From positions 62,001 to 126,000 of the forward strand of contig NZ_JASLGT010000002.1 of assembly GCF_030150205.1 (NCBI RefSeq): a DNA stretch of 64,000 nucleotides, in the 5' to 3' direction. Made by a program: the position numbers and the translations under genes. The DNA is from Niabella sp. Its GTDB lineage: Bacteria; Bacteroidota; Bacteroidia; Chitinophagales; Chitinophagaceae. The number at the start of each line of letters is the position of its first letter. Position 1 is the first letter of the stretch. Below the pieces are notes generated by a model. It ran no database searches, was not told where the DNA came from, and saw only the letters and a program-made list of their open reading frames with translations. This document shows positions 37,814 through 47,059 of this stretch, piece after piece.

Positions 37814-39298
37814 ATGATCGCATTGTTGTTGATACTGGTGCCTTTAGTGAGTGGGTTGGCTACTTTTTTAATAAAGAAGGAAGAGCAGGTAAGAACCTGG
37901 TCGTTACTGGCAGCCATTGTTACCTTTATCATAGCCATACTTGGTGTGGCGGTATATACCGCGCCTGGTAACTGGACGTTCAGGGCCGACTGGATGGGAC
38001 TGTTGAACAGCAGCTTTTCACTGAAAGGTGATGGCATGGGCATTATGCTTTGCATGTTAACGGCACTGTGCTATCCGGTTATTTTTCTTTCTACCTGGAC
38101 TACTGCTTATAAAAAGGTCAATAACTTTTTCGGGTTAATGCTGCTGACTCAGGCGGGGCTGATGGGCGTATTCCTGGCGATGGATGCCCTCCTGTTTTAC
38201 TTTTTCTGGGAACTGGCCCTGATCCCGGTTTATTTTATTTGTTCGCAATGGGGTGGCGAAAAACGCATTGCCGTTACGTTTAAATTCTTCATCTACACTT
38301 TTATTGGTTCTTTGTTGATGCTGGTGGGTATTCTTTATGTATACTCCCGCACGCCGGACCATTCGTTTGATATTACGGCCTTTTATAATTCGGGTCTTTC
38401 TATGAAAGAACAGACCTGGTTGTTCTGGTTGTTTTTTGTAGCCTTCGCTGTAAAAATGCCGATATTCCCCTTTCATACCTGGCAACCCGATACTTACCAG
38501 CAGTCGCCCACGGCGGCTACGATGGTATTGAGCGCTTTGATGGTAAAAATGGGCGTATTGGGACTGTTGCGCTGGCTGCTGCCGGTGTTTCCTATAGCGT
38601 CTTATTTAAATGGGGATACGATTTCCCTGCTGGCGGTAACGGGCATCATCTATGCTTCGCTGATTGCGATGCGGCAGGACGACATGAAGCGGCTGGTAGC
38701 TTATTCCTCTATTGCGCATATCGGACTGATGTGTGCCGCTGTTTTCGCAGAAGATAAAAGCGCCATGCAAGGTACCATGATCCAGATGTTTTCCCATGGG
38801 ATCAATATCCTTGGAATGTGGATGGTGATCGCGATCATAGAACGGAAGTTTGGCACAGTGAAAATATCCGCATTGGGAGGCATTGCTCAAAAAGCCCCGG
38901 CACTTACCTTTTTCTTTGTGATCATTGCATTTGCCAATATTGCGTTGCCGCTGACCAATGCTTTTATCGGGGAATTCCTGATGTTCAGGGGCATTGTGGC
39001 ATCAAGGGTTTCCCAAAATGGGATCGCGATCATGGCCACAGCGGGTGTGGGGATTATTTTGGGGGCCGTTTATACACTCCGGATGGGACGCAAGGTGTTC
39101 TTTGGCGAAACCAATGCGCTTACGGTAAAAGGAACTGATATCTCCTTTCAGGAGAAGGCCATTCTTGCGATTATTGTCGGTGCCATTTTAATTGTGGGCA
39201 TCTATCCGCAACCTTTTTTAAACGCCGTAGATCAGACCAGTCAATCCATTTTAAAAAATTCAGACGTGCTTCCGATGTTGATGAAGCAGAAGCATTAA
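37814..39298 (+). CDS. nuoM: NADH-quinone oxidoreductase subunit M
   Basis: 494 residues, antiporter-like subunit. Signatures: FFWELALIPVYFI (with the key glutamate), FAVKMPIFPFHTWQPDTYQQSPTAATMVLSALMVKMGV, and AYSSIAHIGLM. Preceded by a 49-base spacer of CCTGAAAC-type repeats and followed by nuoN after 10 bases. Confidence 0.98.
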   Translation: MIALLLILVPLVSGLATFLIKKEEQVRTWSLLAAIVTFIIAILGVAVYTAPGNWTFRADWMGLLNSSFSLKGDGMGIMLCMLTALCYPVIFLSTWTTAYKKVNNFFGLMLLTQAGLMGVFLAMDALLFYFFWELALIPVYFICSQWGGEKRIAVTFKFFIYTFIGSLLMLVGILYVYSRTPDHSFDITAFYNSGLSMKEQTWLFWLFFVAFAVKMPIFPFHTWQPDTYQQSPTAATMVLSALMVKMGVLGLLRWLLPVFPIASYLNGDTISLLAVTGIIYASLIAMRQDDMKRLVAYSSIAHIGLMCAAVFAEDKSAMQGTMIQMFSHGINILGMWMVIAIIERKFGTVKISALGGIAQKAPALTFFFVIIAFANIALPLTNAFIGEFLMFRGIVASRVSQNGIAIMATAGVGIILGAVYTLRMGRKVFFGETNALTVKGTDISFQEKAILAIIVGAILIVGIYPQPFLNAVDQTSQSILKNSDVLPMLMKQKH

Positions 39299-39308
39299 GA
39301 GAAACGAT

Positions 39309-40682
39309 ATGAACGCAGTATTATTATCAGGCTTATTAGGTGTTGTGATGATGTTCGCCAGCTTTTTGTTCAAAACAAAGGCTCCGGTGCGCATACTGGC
39401 TATTTTGGGCATCCTGCTGTTGCTGGTTGTAAATATTCTGGAGTCGAAGGGTGTCCGGCTCTTTCACCTGGATACAACCGGTTTTCTTTCTTTTAGCAGC
39501 TACGCCCTGTTTTTTAATTCGATTGCCATAACCTGTACCCTGGTTTATTTTCTTATTTCCTCTGTGGATATGCAAAAGGTGGGCAATCACTATGCCGAAT
39601 ATTTTGCACTGATCTTTTTTATCCTTACAGGTATTTTCCTGGTTACTTCATTCACCAACCTGCTGATGCTGTTCCTGGGCATTGAGATCATTTCCATTCC
39701 TTTGTACATTCTTACCGGTTCAACAAAAAAAGATCTGAAAAGCAATGAAGCGGCTTTGAAATACCTGTTGATGGGGGCTTTTTCAACAGGTATCATGTTG
39801 CTGGGTATAGCGTTTATGTATGGGGCAACCGGCACTTTTGATATCGGGAAAATGAATATCGCCGGGCTTGTGAAATCTAACCTGCTTACTGCCGGAATGT
39901 TCCTGTTACTGTTTTCGATGTGCTTTAAGGTATCGGTGGCCCCGTTTCATTTCTGGACTCCGGATGTATACGACGGAGCACCGAATGTGTTTACTTCTTT
40001 TATGGCTACCATTGTTAAGGTAGGCATCTTTGTAGGATTTTTGCACCTGTTCTATAGTGCCTTTGACCAGGTAGCGCTCCAGTGGAAGCTCTGGCTGGCC
40101 ATCCTGGCGGCGCTGACGCTGTTTGTGGGTAATATCACCGCAGTGTTTCAGCAAAGCGTTAAACGCATGCTGGCATACTCCAGTATCGCCCAGGCGGGCT
40201 TTATGTTGTTTGCCCTGGTAGCACTCAATGAAACCGCTCATGAAGGACTGTTGCTGTACGCCATTGCCTACAGCCTGGCAACCATCGGCATATTTGGGGT
40301 GATTGCTAAAATGACGGATTATTCGTTCGACGGGTTTAACGGCCTTGCCACACATCAGCCGCTGGTGGCTTTATGTGTAACCATCTTTATGCTTTCCTTA
40401 GCCGGTATACCGCTGTCTGCAGGATTCCTGGCCAAGTTCTATATGTTAAAGGCTGTGATCCAGTCCGGCGATTATCTGTGGCTGGTAATCTTCGGGGTAT
40501 TGATGGCCGCTGTTAGTGCCTATTACTATTTCAGGGTGATCCAGGCCATGTACTTTAAACAGGGCCCCAATCATTTTTCAGGGATCAGTGTTTTTGAAAA
40601 ATATGTACTGGTAGGTATTTGTGTACTGATCGTTTTTACCGGGCTGTTTCCCAATGTGATTTTTAGCTGGCTGTATTTCTAG
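39309..40682 (+). CDS. nuoN: NADH-quinone oxidoreductase subunit N
   Basis: 457 residues, third antiporter-like subunit and last gene of the operon. Signatures: LGIEIISIPLYIL, FKVSVAPFHFWTPDVYDGAPNVFTSFMATIVKVG, and AYSSIAQAGFMLFAL. Transcription probably ends in the repeat array that follows; no clear hairpin terminator was found directly after the stop codon. Confidence 0.97.
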   Translation: MNAVLLSGLLGVVMMFASFLFKTKAPVRILAILGILLLLVVNILESKGVRLFHLDTTGFLSFSSYALFFNSIAITCTLVYFLISSVDMQKVGNHYAEYFALIFFILTGIFLVTSFTNLLMLFLGIEIISIPLYILTGSTKKDLKSNEAALKYLLMGAFSTGIMLLGIAFMYGATGTFDIGKMNIAGLVKSNLLTAGMFLLLFSMCFKVSVAPFHFWTPDVYDGAPNVFTSFMATIVKVGIFVGFLHLFYSAFDQVALQWKLWLAILAALTLFVGNITAVFQQSVKRMLAYSSIAQAGFMLFALVALNETAHEGLLLYAIAYSLATIGIFGVIAKMTDYSFDGFNGLATHQPLVALCVTIFMLSLAGIPLSAGFLAKFYMLKAVIQSGDYLWLVIFGVLMAAVSAYYYFRVIQAMYFKQGPNHFSGISVFEKYVLVGICVLIVFTGLFPNVIFSWLYF

Positions 40683-41345
40683 AACAATTTGAAAATATGA
40701 AAATGTGAAAATGTGAGAATGGAGATCCGTTCCTGCTCCCTGAACTTCCCTTCGATCGAAAGCTGACATTAAACGTTGAACCTGTCCGTCTCCCCCCGAA
40801 TGGCGTCCGGCGGGCAGTTAAGCCTGAACTAATTCCATGGTCCCCCAGTCTATATGTCCCCCAAGTAAGGGCAATAGTCGATAGATCATTGGGTATAAAT
40901 GTTCTAACCTGGAACCTCAAGCAGCAATCAGTTATCAGTTTTCAGCCTTCAGTTAATTATGTCCGGGATTGAAGATTTGCCCTCTTGCGTCGGGTATCAA
41001 GGATTTAACCAGGCACTTTAAACGTACACATCTCCCATGGTCCCCCAGTCTTTATGTTCCCCAAAGTAAAGGCAATAGCCGATAGATCATTGGGTATAAA
41101 ACGATCTAACCAGGAACCTCAAACAGCTTTCAGTGATCAGTTATCAGCCTTCAGTTAATTATGTCCGGGATTATAGATTAGTCCTCTTGCATCAGGTATC
41201 CAATGGCCCTAACCAGGAACTTTGAACATACACACCCTTCCATGGTCCGTCCCCCTGGGCCCTATGTCCCCCAAAGCAAGGGCAATAGCCAATGATCACC
41301 GGGTATAAAACGGATCTAACCTGAAACTTCCCTTATTCCTGTAAC
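40683..41345. repeat. Tandem array of about 200-bp units (three copies), orientation A
   Basis: After a short GAAAATGTGAAAATG-type tract (40684-40720), three copies of a unit start at CCATGGTCCCCCAG-like boxes at 40835, 41035 and 41240, giving spacings of 200 and 205 bases. Each unit holds, in order: the CCATGGTCCCCC box, GCAATAGCCGATAGATCATTGGG-like block, AACCTGGAACCTC, CAGTTATCAGCCTTCAG, and a GTCCGGGATT...CCTCTTGC segment. Copies are roughly 80 percent alike by eye. Stops occur in all frames, so it is non-coding. The same unit appears in reverse orientation at 62.1-62.7 kb. The promoter of the next gene must lie in or near the last copy. Confidence 0.85.
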
Positions 41346-41353
41346 TTAGCAGG

Positions 41354-42634
41354 GTGAAATTTATCGACACATTGCTGCTTGCATTCCGGACCGTTAAAAG
41401 TAACCGGTTGCGTACCGGTCTTACGGTAACCATTATTGCATTTGGCATTATGGCGCTGGTGGGAATCATTACAGCCATCAAGGCCATGAACCAGAAATTT
41501 TCCGAAAGCTTTTCCTCCATGGGGGCCAATGGGTTTACCATTCGCTTTAAAGAACGCAATATGAATTTTGGAGGTGGCAGGGGCGATGATCTTGCTGTTT
41601 CAAAAAAAGGAAAGAAAGAAAAGCAATCCAATCTCAATAAAGTTATAACCCGCGAACAGGCCGAATATTTCATCAGTCACTATCATTTTCCGGGTGCTGT
41701 ATCCGGCATTTCAGTATTTGGAGGCCGGAGTAATATCCTGTCGTTTAATGATAAAAAAACCAGTCCGAATGTAGTGCTGATGGGAGGTGATGAAAATTAC
41801 CTGAACCTCAATGCCTATAAGGTTTTATACGGACGGAATTTTACAGCCGGTGAGGTGAGGGACGCACAAAACTTTTGTATATTGGGGTTTGATGTGGCCA
41901 AGAGCTTTTTTGGCGAAGGAATGGACAAAGGCATCAATACTACGGTGCGTGTTAATAATATTCCTTACCGGGTGCTGGGCATCCTGGAAGGCAAAGGTTC
42001 CACCTTTGGTTTTAGCAGGGACAACATGGTGATAACGGGTTATCCGAACTGGGCCCGGAACTTCGGCAACTCCGGAACCTCTTATGTAATTGCGGTAAAG
42101 GTGAACGATCTTAAGCAGCTGGATGCCGCCATGGGAGAGGCCGAAAGCCTTTTTCGCCCCATAAGAAAAAATGGCATTACGGAGGCCAGCAATTTTGCCA
42201 TGGACCGGAGCGATAGTGCCGTACAAACGGCCATGAATGTGCTGCGGTACATCCGGTGGGCGGCCATTGTTATTGGCATTATAACGCTGCTGGGGGCCGC
42301 TATCGGGCTGATGAACATCATGCTGGTATCTGTTTCAGAACGCACAAAAGAGGTGGGTTTAATCAAGGCGATTGGGGGAAAGAAGCAGTCTGTAAAGACC
42401 CAGTTCCTGCTGGAAGCCATCATCATCAGTGTGCTGGGAGCCCTGCTGGGTATTTTGCTGGGAGTCATTGTAGGTAACCTGTTTTCGCTGGTATTACAAA
42501 CGGGTTTTGTGGTTCCCTGGGACTGGGTGGCATACGGAATTGTCATTTGTACAATTGTGGGACTTGCGGCCGGTATTTATCCGGCAGTAAAAGCCGGCCG
42601 GTTAAACCCGATAGAGGCCTTACGCTATGAATGA
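41354..42634 (+). CDS. MacB/FtsX-type ABC transporter permease
   Basis: 426 residues from a GTG at 41354; no nearby ATG gives a complete first helix. Layout: one helix (about 18-40), a periplasmic MacB-like domain (about 45-285) and three C-terminal helices (about 300-320, 345-375, 385-410). The motifs VSERTKEVGLIKAIGGKKQSV (coupling loop) and PIEALRYE at the C-terminus are typical of this family, which works by mechanotransmission in lipoprotein or antimicrobial peptide export. No ATPase gene is adjacent; the partner must be encoded elsewhere. Confidence 0.92.
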   Translation: MKFIDTLLLAFRTVKSNRLRTGLTVTIIAFGIMALVGIITAIKAMNQKFSESFSSMGANGFTIRFKERNMNFGGGRGDDLAVSKKGKKEKQSNLNKVITREQAEYFISHYHFPGAVSGISVFGGRSNILSFNDKKTSPNVVLMGGDENYLNLNAYKVLYGRNFTAGEVRDAQNFCILGFDVAKSFFGEGMDKGINTTVRVNNIPYRVLGILEGKGSTFGFSRDNMVITGYPNWARNFGNSGTSYVIAVKVNDLKQLDAAMGEAESLFRPIRKNGITEASNFAMDRSDSAVQTAMNVLRYIRWAAIVIGIITLLGAAIGLMNIMLVSVSERTKEVGLIKAIGGKKQSVKTQFLLEAIIISVLGALLGILLGVIVGNLFSLVLQTGFVVPWDWVAYGIVICTIVGLAAGIYPAVKAGRLNPIEALRYE

Positions 42635-42782
42635 AAAAACATACTACTGAGGCCATTTTTTTGAATGATGTAAAAATATTGCCGTTCTTAAATAAAATTC
42701 TGTCAACACTTTTTTGATTTTTTTGAGTTTTTGTAAAAAACCTTTAACTTCAAACAGTTAAAAAAAAATAATGGCTAAAAAC

Positions 42783-42812
42783 TTTGTTGTTTGATTTTTT
42801 TTGTTAGAATTG
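42783..42812 (+). promoter_or_regulatory. Candidate promoter of the exbB-exbD-exbD-tonB operon
   Basis: TTTG at 42783-42786 and TAGAATTG at 42805-42812 (one mismatch to TAnnTTTG) are 18 bases apart, close to Bacteroidota promoter spacing, and lie about 50 bases before the exbB start. The whole 42635-42863 gap is AT-rich and contains no gene. Confidence 0.4.
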
Positions 42813-42863
42813 TACACTCAAACAAACTTGTTCAATATTTAAAAAACTAAAAAAACTAAGATC

Positions 42864-43718
42864 ATGGCTGAGACAAATCAAGCGAAGCCCGTAACGGCTA
42901 CTACTTCTGTTCAACCTAAAAAAAGCAGTAATTTGATTTCGTGGGTTGCGCCCATTTTGTGTATTGTTGCTGGGTATTGCATATGGCGTTTTGTAATTGG
43001 TGCTGACAGTGGGTTTGCACAGCCAGACAGTGCAGGTGGATTTTGGCCTAATCACAAAGGCCCCAAAGGTGCGTTCCACCGTATTTATGAAGGTGGTATC
43101 ATCGTACCGCTGCTGATCGGTATGCTGTTGATGGTAATTGTGTTTGCTATTGAAAGGTTCCTTACCATTGCTAAAGCGCTGGGAAAAGGAAACAACAGCA
43201 ATTTTATCCGCAAAGTACAGTACAACCTGGCGAATAAAAATGTAGACGCAGCAATCGCTGAGTGCGACAAACAAAAAGGTTCTGTAGGTAATGTAATGAA
43301 AGCAGGTCTGCGTCGTTACAAAGAAATGATCAGCGAAACTGGTCTGGAAACCGAACAAAAAATTGCAGCCATTCAAAAAGAAGTAGAAGAAGCTACCGCA
43401 CTGGAACTCCCTATGTTACAGAAAAACCTGGTGTTCTTGTCTACAATCGTATCTACCGGTACCCTGATCGCGTTATTAGGTACAGTAATGGGGATGATCA
43501 AATCCTTCTCTAACCTGGGTGAAGGCGGCGGCGGTAACGCATCTGAACTGGCGATCGGTATCTCTGAGGCCCTGTATAACACCGCCTTAGGTATCGGTAC
43601 TTCTGCCCTGGCGTTGATCATCTATAACATGCTTACAACCCGTATTGACAGCATTACTCATGGTATTGACGAATCTGGTTTTACCCTTACTCAGTCCTTT
43701 GCTTCTCTGTATAAATAA
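42864..43718 (+). CDS. exbB: ExbB/TolQ/MotA-family proton channel
   Basis: 284 residues. ExbB forms the pentameric inner-membrane motor with ExbD that powers TonB. Transmembrane segments: about 27-50, 77-98 (IIVPLLIGMLLMVIVFAIERF), 190-212 and 236-258. The cytoplasmic loop (about 100-180) and the conserved ALLGTVMGMIKSFSNL and ISEALYNTALGIGTSALALIIYN segments are typical. The first helix and its soluble stretch form an N-terminal extension common in Bacteroidota. First gene of a four-gene operon. Confidence 0.93.
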   Translation: MAETNQAKPVTATTSVQPKKSSNLISWVAPILCIVAGYCIWRFVIGADSGFAQPDSAGGFWPNHKGPKGAFHRIYEGGIIVPLLIGMLLMVIVFAIERFLTIAKALGKGNNSNFIRKVQYNLANKNVDAAIAECDKQKGSVGNVMKAGLRRYKEMISETGLETEQKIAAIQKEVEEATALELPMLQKNLVFLSTIVSTGTLIALLGTVMGMIKSFSNLGEGGGGNASELAIGISEALYNTALGIGTSALALIIYNMLTTRIDSITHGIDESGFTLTQSFASLYK

Positions 43719-43789
43719 TTTTTATACAGGATCAAAGAATTTTATGGAATAAAACAGATTTTTCGTCTTATATCAAAATAGAGTCAATA

Positions 43790-44443
43790 ATGGCAAAAGC
43801 AAAAATACAAAAGAAGTCAACGGATACGGATATGACACCCTTCGTGGATGTGGCGTTCCTGATCCTGTCCTTCTTTATCATGGCTACAAAATTCAAGCCA
43901 TCAGAGCCAGTTCCCATCGAAACGCCGAACTCTGTTGCATCCCAGGTAATGCCCGATAACAATGCTGTTATGATGAGTATTGATAAGGATAACAAGGTTT
44001 ATTTTTCGGTGATGTCCAAGTCTGATATTCAAAAAGGCAAGGATCTCATTAAGGAAGCTGCTAAAAGGGCAGGGGTAACCCTTACCGATGCGGACCTGAG
44101 TCAGTACCAGGATGGAGAAATGATCGGAATGCCTTTTACTAAAATAAAAGGATACCTGGCGCTTCCTCCCGCTCAGCGGGCAAAAGTTGCCCAGGATGGA
44201 ATTCCTGTTAAAGATTCTGCCACCAGCGAATTGGTAAACTGGATCGGGGCTGCCAAGTATGTTTTCGCCGGAGAACAGCTGAAGTACCTCGTAAAAGGAG
44301 ATAATACCTCAAAGTATCCAACCTTTGGTGCAATTATCGATGCTATGAAGCGTAACGATGAGCAGAAGTACAACCTGGTGACTATGCCGCAGGAGGCGCC
44401 CGCAGGAACTGAATTGTATCAGGACCGGTTAAAAGGAAAATAA
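43790..44443 (+). CDS. exbD: ExbD-like biopolymer transport protein, copy 1
   Basis: 217 residues. A short basic N-terminus, then TDMTPFVDVAFLILSFFIMATKF with the proton-carrying aspartate (VDVAFLIL), then a periplasmic domain that is longer than in E. coli ExbD (about 140). The extra length is a central insertion rich in Gln/Ala/Lys (about 120-180). Lies 71 bases after exbB and 38 bases before the second exbD. Confidence 0.92.
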   Translation: MAKAKIQKKSTDTDMTPFVDVAFLILSFFIMATKFKPSEPVPIETPNSVASQVMPDNNAVMMSIDKDNKVYFSVMSKSDIQKGKDLIKEAAKRAGVTLTDADLSQYQDGEMIGMPFTKIKGYLALPPAQRAKVAQDGIPVKDSATSELVNWIGAAKYVFAGEQLKYLVKGDNTSKYPTFGAIIDAMKRNDEQKYNLVTMPQEAPAGTELYQDRLKGK

Positions 44444-44481
44444 ATTCAATTACTTAGTATAACCAGTAAAAAGAAAAAATT

Positions 44482-45120
44482 ATGGCAAGTTTAGATACTG
44501 GCGGCGACGAAGGGAAAAAAGGCCCGGGGGTCAAGAAAGCCAAGAAACTGAACACCCGGGTAGATATGACGCCAATGGTGGATCTGGGATTCCTGCTGAT
44601 TACCTTCTTTATTTTTACGGCTACAATGAGCAATCCTACCACAATGGATTTGAACATGCCGAAGGATACAGACAAGAAGGAAGAAGAAACCAAGATCAAA
44701 CAATCGGGCTCTTTGTCGGTGATTCTGGCCAAGGATAATAAGATCTTCTACTACGAGGGTGACCTCGATCCAACCGGGTCAAATTTCAAAAGTGCAACGT
44801 ATAAGGAGATCCGGGATGAAATCATCCGTAAAAAAAGAGACGTAATTTCCCGTTATGTAACCGATCCGGCTTGTGAAAACGAGGCCCGGGCAAAAGGGAA
44901 ATCCATTGACGATTGTAAGCAGAAGGACTTTTTCGTGGTTATTAAACCCACAGATGATGCTACGTATAAAAACGTGGTAGACATACTGGATGAAATGACC
45001 ATCAATAAAGTTTCACGCTATGCATTAGTAAAACCTTTCGATACAGAATTAGACGCTGTTCGTTTGTCTGGCGGAGGTAGCGCAGCTGCTGCTCCGGCGG
45101 CAACTCCACCAGCTAAATAA
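44482..45120 (+). CDS. exbD: ExbD-like biopolymer transport protein, copy 2
   Basis: 212 residues. The membrane segment VDMTPMVDLGFLLITFFIFTATM contains the key aspartate. A basic Lys/Gly-rich N-terminus (GKKGPGVKKAKKLN) precedes it. The periplasmic domain has three cysteines in ACENEARAKGKSIDDCKQKD (two visible there) and ends in an Ala/Pro-rich tail. ExbD dimers sit inside ExbB pentamers; two different ExbD genes suggest a hetero-dimer. Confidence 0.92.
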   Translation: MASLDTGGDEGKKGPGVKKAKKLNTRVDMTPMVDLGFLLITFFIFTATMSNPTTMDLNMPKDTDKKEEETKIKQSGSLSVILAKDNKIFYYEGDLDPTGSNFKSATYKEIRDEIIRKKRDVISRYVTDPACENEARAKGKSIDDCKQKDFFVVIKPTDDATYKNVVDILDEMTINKVSRYALVKPFDTELDAVRLSGGGSAAAAPAATPPAK

Positions 45121-45177
45121 AAAATTCCGTATGGAATTTGTAGAAACATGCATCATATTTAAAAACGTAATTAGATA

Positions 45178-46008
45178 ATGGAAGCCAATAAAATTTTATC
45201 CTCTGATCTTCTGGATATCGTGTTTGAAGGGCGGAACAAAGAATACGGAGCATACGATCTCCGCCGCACCTACAATAAACGGGTCTGGAAAGCGCTGGGT
45301 ATAACAGTACTAGCCGCTGTGGTTATTGCTGGTCTGGTGGTGCTGAAAAGCCAGATGAAATCCCCGGTTCAGGAAAAAGTAAAGATGGAGGAAGTAACCA
45401 TTCAGGAAATTAAGCAAGAGGAAAAGAAGGATGAGCCACCACCGCCGCCACCTCCTCCGCCTCCAAAGCAGGAGCCACCTCCAAAAATTGAAACTAAAGC
45501 GTTTACTCCTCCCAAAATCGTAAAAGATGAGGAAGTAAAAGAGCCGCCTCCGGTTCAGGAAGAGTTAAAGGATACCAAGATCGGTACCCTTAACCAGGAA
45601 GGTGTTAAAGATATAGGCATCGTTGTTCCTCCGGCAGGTGTGGATGGTGGTAAAGGGATTGTGGAAACAAAACCAGTAGAAAAAGAACCAGAGATCTTCA
45701 CCAAAGTGGAAAAAGATGCACAGTATCCGGGTGACTGGGGACGGTATCTGACCACTAACCTGAGAGGGGAAGTACCCGTGGAAAACGGCGCTTCACCCGG
45801 TAACTACCAGGTAATTGTTCAGTTTGTTGTGGATGTACAAGGCAACGTGAGCGATGTGAAGGTTATTAAAGATCCCGGGTTTGGAATGGGTGCAGAAGCT
45901 GTACGCGTAATTAAAAAATCCGGTAAATGGAAACCCGCTATCCAGAACGGACGGGAAGTAAAAGCTTACCGGAAACAGCCGATCACCTTCCAGGTAACAG
46001 AAGGATAG
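45178..46008 (+). CDS. tonB: TonB energy transducer
   Basis: 276 residues. It transmits ExbB/ExbD energy to outer-membrane receptors. A cytoplasmic N-terminus of about 35 residues (with the KEYGAYDLRRTY motif common in Bacteroidota TonB), one transmembrane helix (about 36-57), a Pro-rich rod with ten consecutive prolines (about residue 88-97) and Pro/Lys repeats, and the C-terminal TonB domain (about 185-276: GNYQVIVQFVVDVQGNVSDVKVI). Lies 57 bases after the second exbD, and a terminator follows. Confidence 0.95.
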   Translation: MEANKILSSDLLDIVFEGRNKEYGAYDLRRTYNKRVWKALGITVLAAVVIAGLVVLKSQMKSPVQEKVKMEEVTIQEIKQEEKKDEPPPPPPPPPPKQEPPPKIETKAFTPPKIVKDEEVKEPPPVQEELKDTKIGTLNQEGVKDIGIVVPPAGVDGGKGIVETKPVEKEPEIFTKVEKDAQYPGDWGRYLTTNLRGEVPVENGASPGNYQVIVQFVVDVQGNVSDVKVIKDPGFGMGAEAVRVIKKSGKWKPAIQNGREVKAYRKQPITFQVTEG

Positions 46009-46029
46009 GTCCTGATCATATTGAATTTG

Positions 46030-46060
46030 AAATCCTCATTTGTAAAAATGGGGATTTTTT
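46030..46060 (+). terminator. Terminator after tonB
   Basis: AAATCCTCATTT pairs with AAAATGGGGATTT across a 3-base loop (one mismatch near the middle) and a run of T follows (46055-46060). Lies 22 bases after the tonB stop, ending the exbB-exbD-exbD-tonB operon. Confidence 0.75.
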
Positions 46061-46138
46061 AATGGTATAATTGTTGAGGTTTATTTTCATCATTTTTTCT
46101 CTGATTCTTTATTTGTTCATTATCTAAAACAAAACAGG

Positions 46139-47002
46139 ATGGCAAAGGAAAAAAAATCGACATCAAAAAAAGGCGGCGCTTCCGGGAAAGATTCCAAAAA
46201 AAAGACCAAGGGAAAAGCTGACCGCACTGCTTCGGAAAAAGTAGCATTGAAAAAATCAGCTGCTAAAAAACCGGATTCAAAAAAGAAAAAGGACCATGTT
46301 TCCAAAAAGGCAGAGAAAAAAGCAAAGAAAGAAGTTGCCGGAAAACTAAAGCAAAAAGCAAAGGAGTTAAAGAAGGCCATTAAAAAGGAAAAAAAGAAAG
46401 CAGCCCGTTCAGCACCCGTTCGCACGGCTCCGGAAGGTCAAAAGCCTGCTGTTGCTGCTGCAAAGCCGAAAACGACCAGTAAACCTGCGGCAAAGACAGT
46501 AGTCTCAAAAGCTCCGGCAAAAAAAACGGCTGCAAAAAAGGTAGCGGCCAAAGCCGCGCCATCTGCCGGTAAAAAGGCGGCACCCAAAAAGAAAGCAACA
46601 GCGTTGTCAACTGCCGCAAAAGCAGCCGTTAAAAAAGCCCCTGCTAAAAAGAGTATTGCAAAACCTGCAGTCAAAAAGAGTGCTGCAAAAAAAGCTTCAA
46701 AACCTACAGCAAAGGGAGTAAAAACAACTTTGCCCGCGCGGGAAGAGCCAATTATCTCTGCACCGGTTATGGAACCCTCTGAGTTAAGTGAGGTGGCCGA
46801 TATTAACAAGGAAGCGATCGATAAACTTTTGCCGGAAAATGAGGCTGCTGCATCCGGCACAGCAGCACAACCAGATCCGGTTCCCGATGCATTTAAAGAA
46901 AAGCCGCGTGACCCCATCCATGGTCCCAATGATCCGATGCCGGGAAAGGGGATGAATGTGCCATTGCCCAAAAAAACCCTGGGCGGCTCCAGGAAAAAAT
47001 AA
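46139..47002 (+). CDS. Lys/Ala-rich histone-H1-like protein
   Basis: 287 residues, strongly basic. Residues 1-100 are Lys-rich with KKGGASGKDSKKKTKG-like runs and a helical KKAEKKAKKEVAGKLKQ stretch. Residues 110-205 are Ala/Lys/Pro repeats such as KKAPAKK, KKSAAKK and KKVAAKAAP, like the tails of histone H1 and of AlgP/Hc1-type bacterial proteins. Residues 206-287 turn acidic and proline-rich (PGKGMNVPLPKK). It could compact DNA or bind RNA. The acidic C-terminus is unusual for simple H1-like proteins. Its own terminator follows. Confidence 0.75.
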   Translation: MAKEKKSTSKKGGASGKDSKKKTKGKADRTASEKVALKKSAAKKPDSKKKKDHVSKKAEKKAKKEVAGKLKQKAKELKKAIKKEKKKAARSAPVRTAPEGQKPAVAAAKPKTTSKPAAKTVVSKAPAKKTAAKKVAAKAAPSAGKKAAPKKKATALSTAAKAAVKKAPAKKSIAKPAVKKSAAKKASKPTAKGVKTTLPAREEPIISAPVMEPSELSEVADINKEAIDKLLPENEAAASGTAAQPDPVPDAFKEKPRDPIHGPNDPMPGKGMNVPLPKKTLGGSRKK

Positions 47003-47019
47003 TCAAGTCAATATGTAAC

Positions 47020-47044
47020 AAAACCCGCAATATCGGCGGGTTTT
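47020..47044 (+). terminator. Terminator after the H1-like gene
   Basis: AAAACCCGC (47020-47028) pairs perfectly with GCGGGTTTT (47036-47044) around a 7-base loop and continues into a T-rich tail. A 9-bp stem with U-tract, 17 bases after the stop codon. Confidence 0.85.
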
Positions 47045-47059
47045 ATTTTTTAAGCGCCA

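Noticed and set aside
40683..41345. CRISPR array or integron attC array
   Set aside because: Units are about 200 bases and similar over their full length, without short identical repeats separated by unique spacers; no cas or integrase gene is nearby.
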